Notes under the pieces: model-generated
Seen by the model: the letters and a program-made list of their open reading frames with translations, nothing else
Told to the model about the DNA's origin: nothing
Databases searched by the model: none
Position numbers and translations under genes: made by a program
DNA from: Paenibacillus sp. Soil522
Lineage (GTDB): Bacteria > Bacillota > Bacilli > Paenibacillales > Paenibacillaceae
Reading direction: 5' to 3'
DNA length: 64,000 nt
NCBI RefSeq assembly: GCF_001428245.1
Contig: NZ_LMRV01000037.1
Location: forward strand, 20,687-84,686
In this document: piece after piece, positions 63,991 to 64,000 of the stretch
Layout: the number at the start of each line of letters is the position of its first letter
Position numbering within the stretch: the first letter of the stretch is position 1

Positions 63991-64000
63991 GGATAAGCCC
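63991..64000 (-). rRNA. Probable last bases of a 23S rRNA gene (continues outside window)
   Basis: On the minus strand the window begins GGGCTTATCC, which matches the usual 3' end of firmicute 23S rRNA (GAGGGCTTATCC-type). The spacer after it contains CGTATCCAGTTTTCAGGGCG, a sequence type found beside rRNA genes of Paenibacillus relatives. Only ten bases are present, so this is tentative. Confidence 0.5.

Overview
The window looks like chromosomal DNA of a Paenibacillus-type firmicute (Paenibacillaceae). The signs are strong AGGAGG-type ribosome binding sites, copper-amine-oxidase 'stalk' domains, membrane-bound AraC regulators paired with LplA/LplB/LplC-type sugar ABC transporters, very large discoidin/Ig-like extracellular enzymes, and Fur boxes of the Bacillus 7-1-7 type. 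No search was run. All names rest on motifs and gene context read by eye.

Layout. (1) 1-2.8 kb: the 3' end of a CitA/DcuS-type sensor kinase, its response regulator and an ACT-domain malic enzyme, a probable C4-dicarboxylate response module. (2) 3-4.6 kb: a GMC oxidoreductase with an N-terminal LysM-like domain. (3) 4.8-23.9 kb: an iron island. It has a Fur-controlled siderophore importer (two FecCD permeases, a stalk-domain binding protein, a divergent ATPase, an unknown lipoprotein) and a nine-gene, tightly coupled operon resembling the staphyloferrin B (sbn) cluster: SbnA, SbnB, two NIS synthetases, SbnG, SbnH, a third NIS synthetase, an exporter and a second SbnH-like protein. A LuxR-type regulator and an FhuF-like ferric-siderophore reductase lie upstream. 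(4) 24.2-49.9 kb: a polysaccharide utilisation region entirely on the minus strand. It has two paralogous beta-helix hydrolases, a GH97 enzyme, two secreted alginate-lyase-like proteins (710 and 2019 aa), a decayed multidomain gene, one permease pair, two binding proteins and two membrane AraC regulators. (5) 50-51 kb: gene debris (AraC and alanine-symporter remnants) and an inverted repeat. (6) 51.2-55.2 kb: a histidine-degradation-like operon (hutI, an M20 hydrolase, an amidohydrolase) preceded by a urocanase gene reduced to its two ends. (7) 55.3-56.8 kb: a drug-exporter gene with a frameshift. (8) 57-63.3 kb: an arabinan/arabino-oligosaccharide operon (two intact GH43 enzymes, one GH43 remnant and an ABC importer). 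(9) 63.8-64 kb: tRNA-Val and what is probably the last bases of a 23S rRNA gene, both on the minus strand.

How it fits together. The iron island can make, export, re-import and reductively unload a citrate/diaminopropionate carboxylate siderophore, with SbnG supplying citrate inside the pathway. Fur boxes stand before each unit. The sugar regions follow one plan: extracellular enzyme, ABC import of oligomers, cytosolic hydrolase. Catabolite-repression (cre) sites sit at several of their promoters. The most unusual items are the second SbnH-like protein, which lacks the Cys-containing motif of the first; the palindrome between the LuxR gene and sbnA; the GH97 enzyme with altered catalytic positions; and the urocanase internal deletion.
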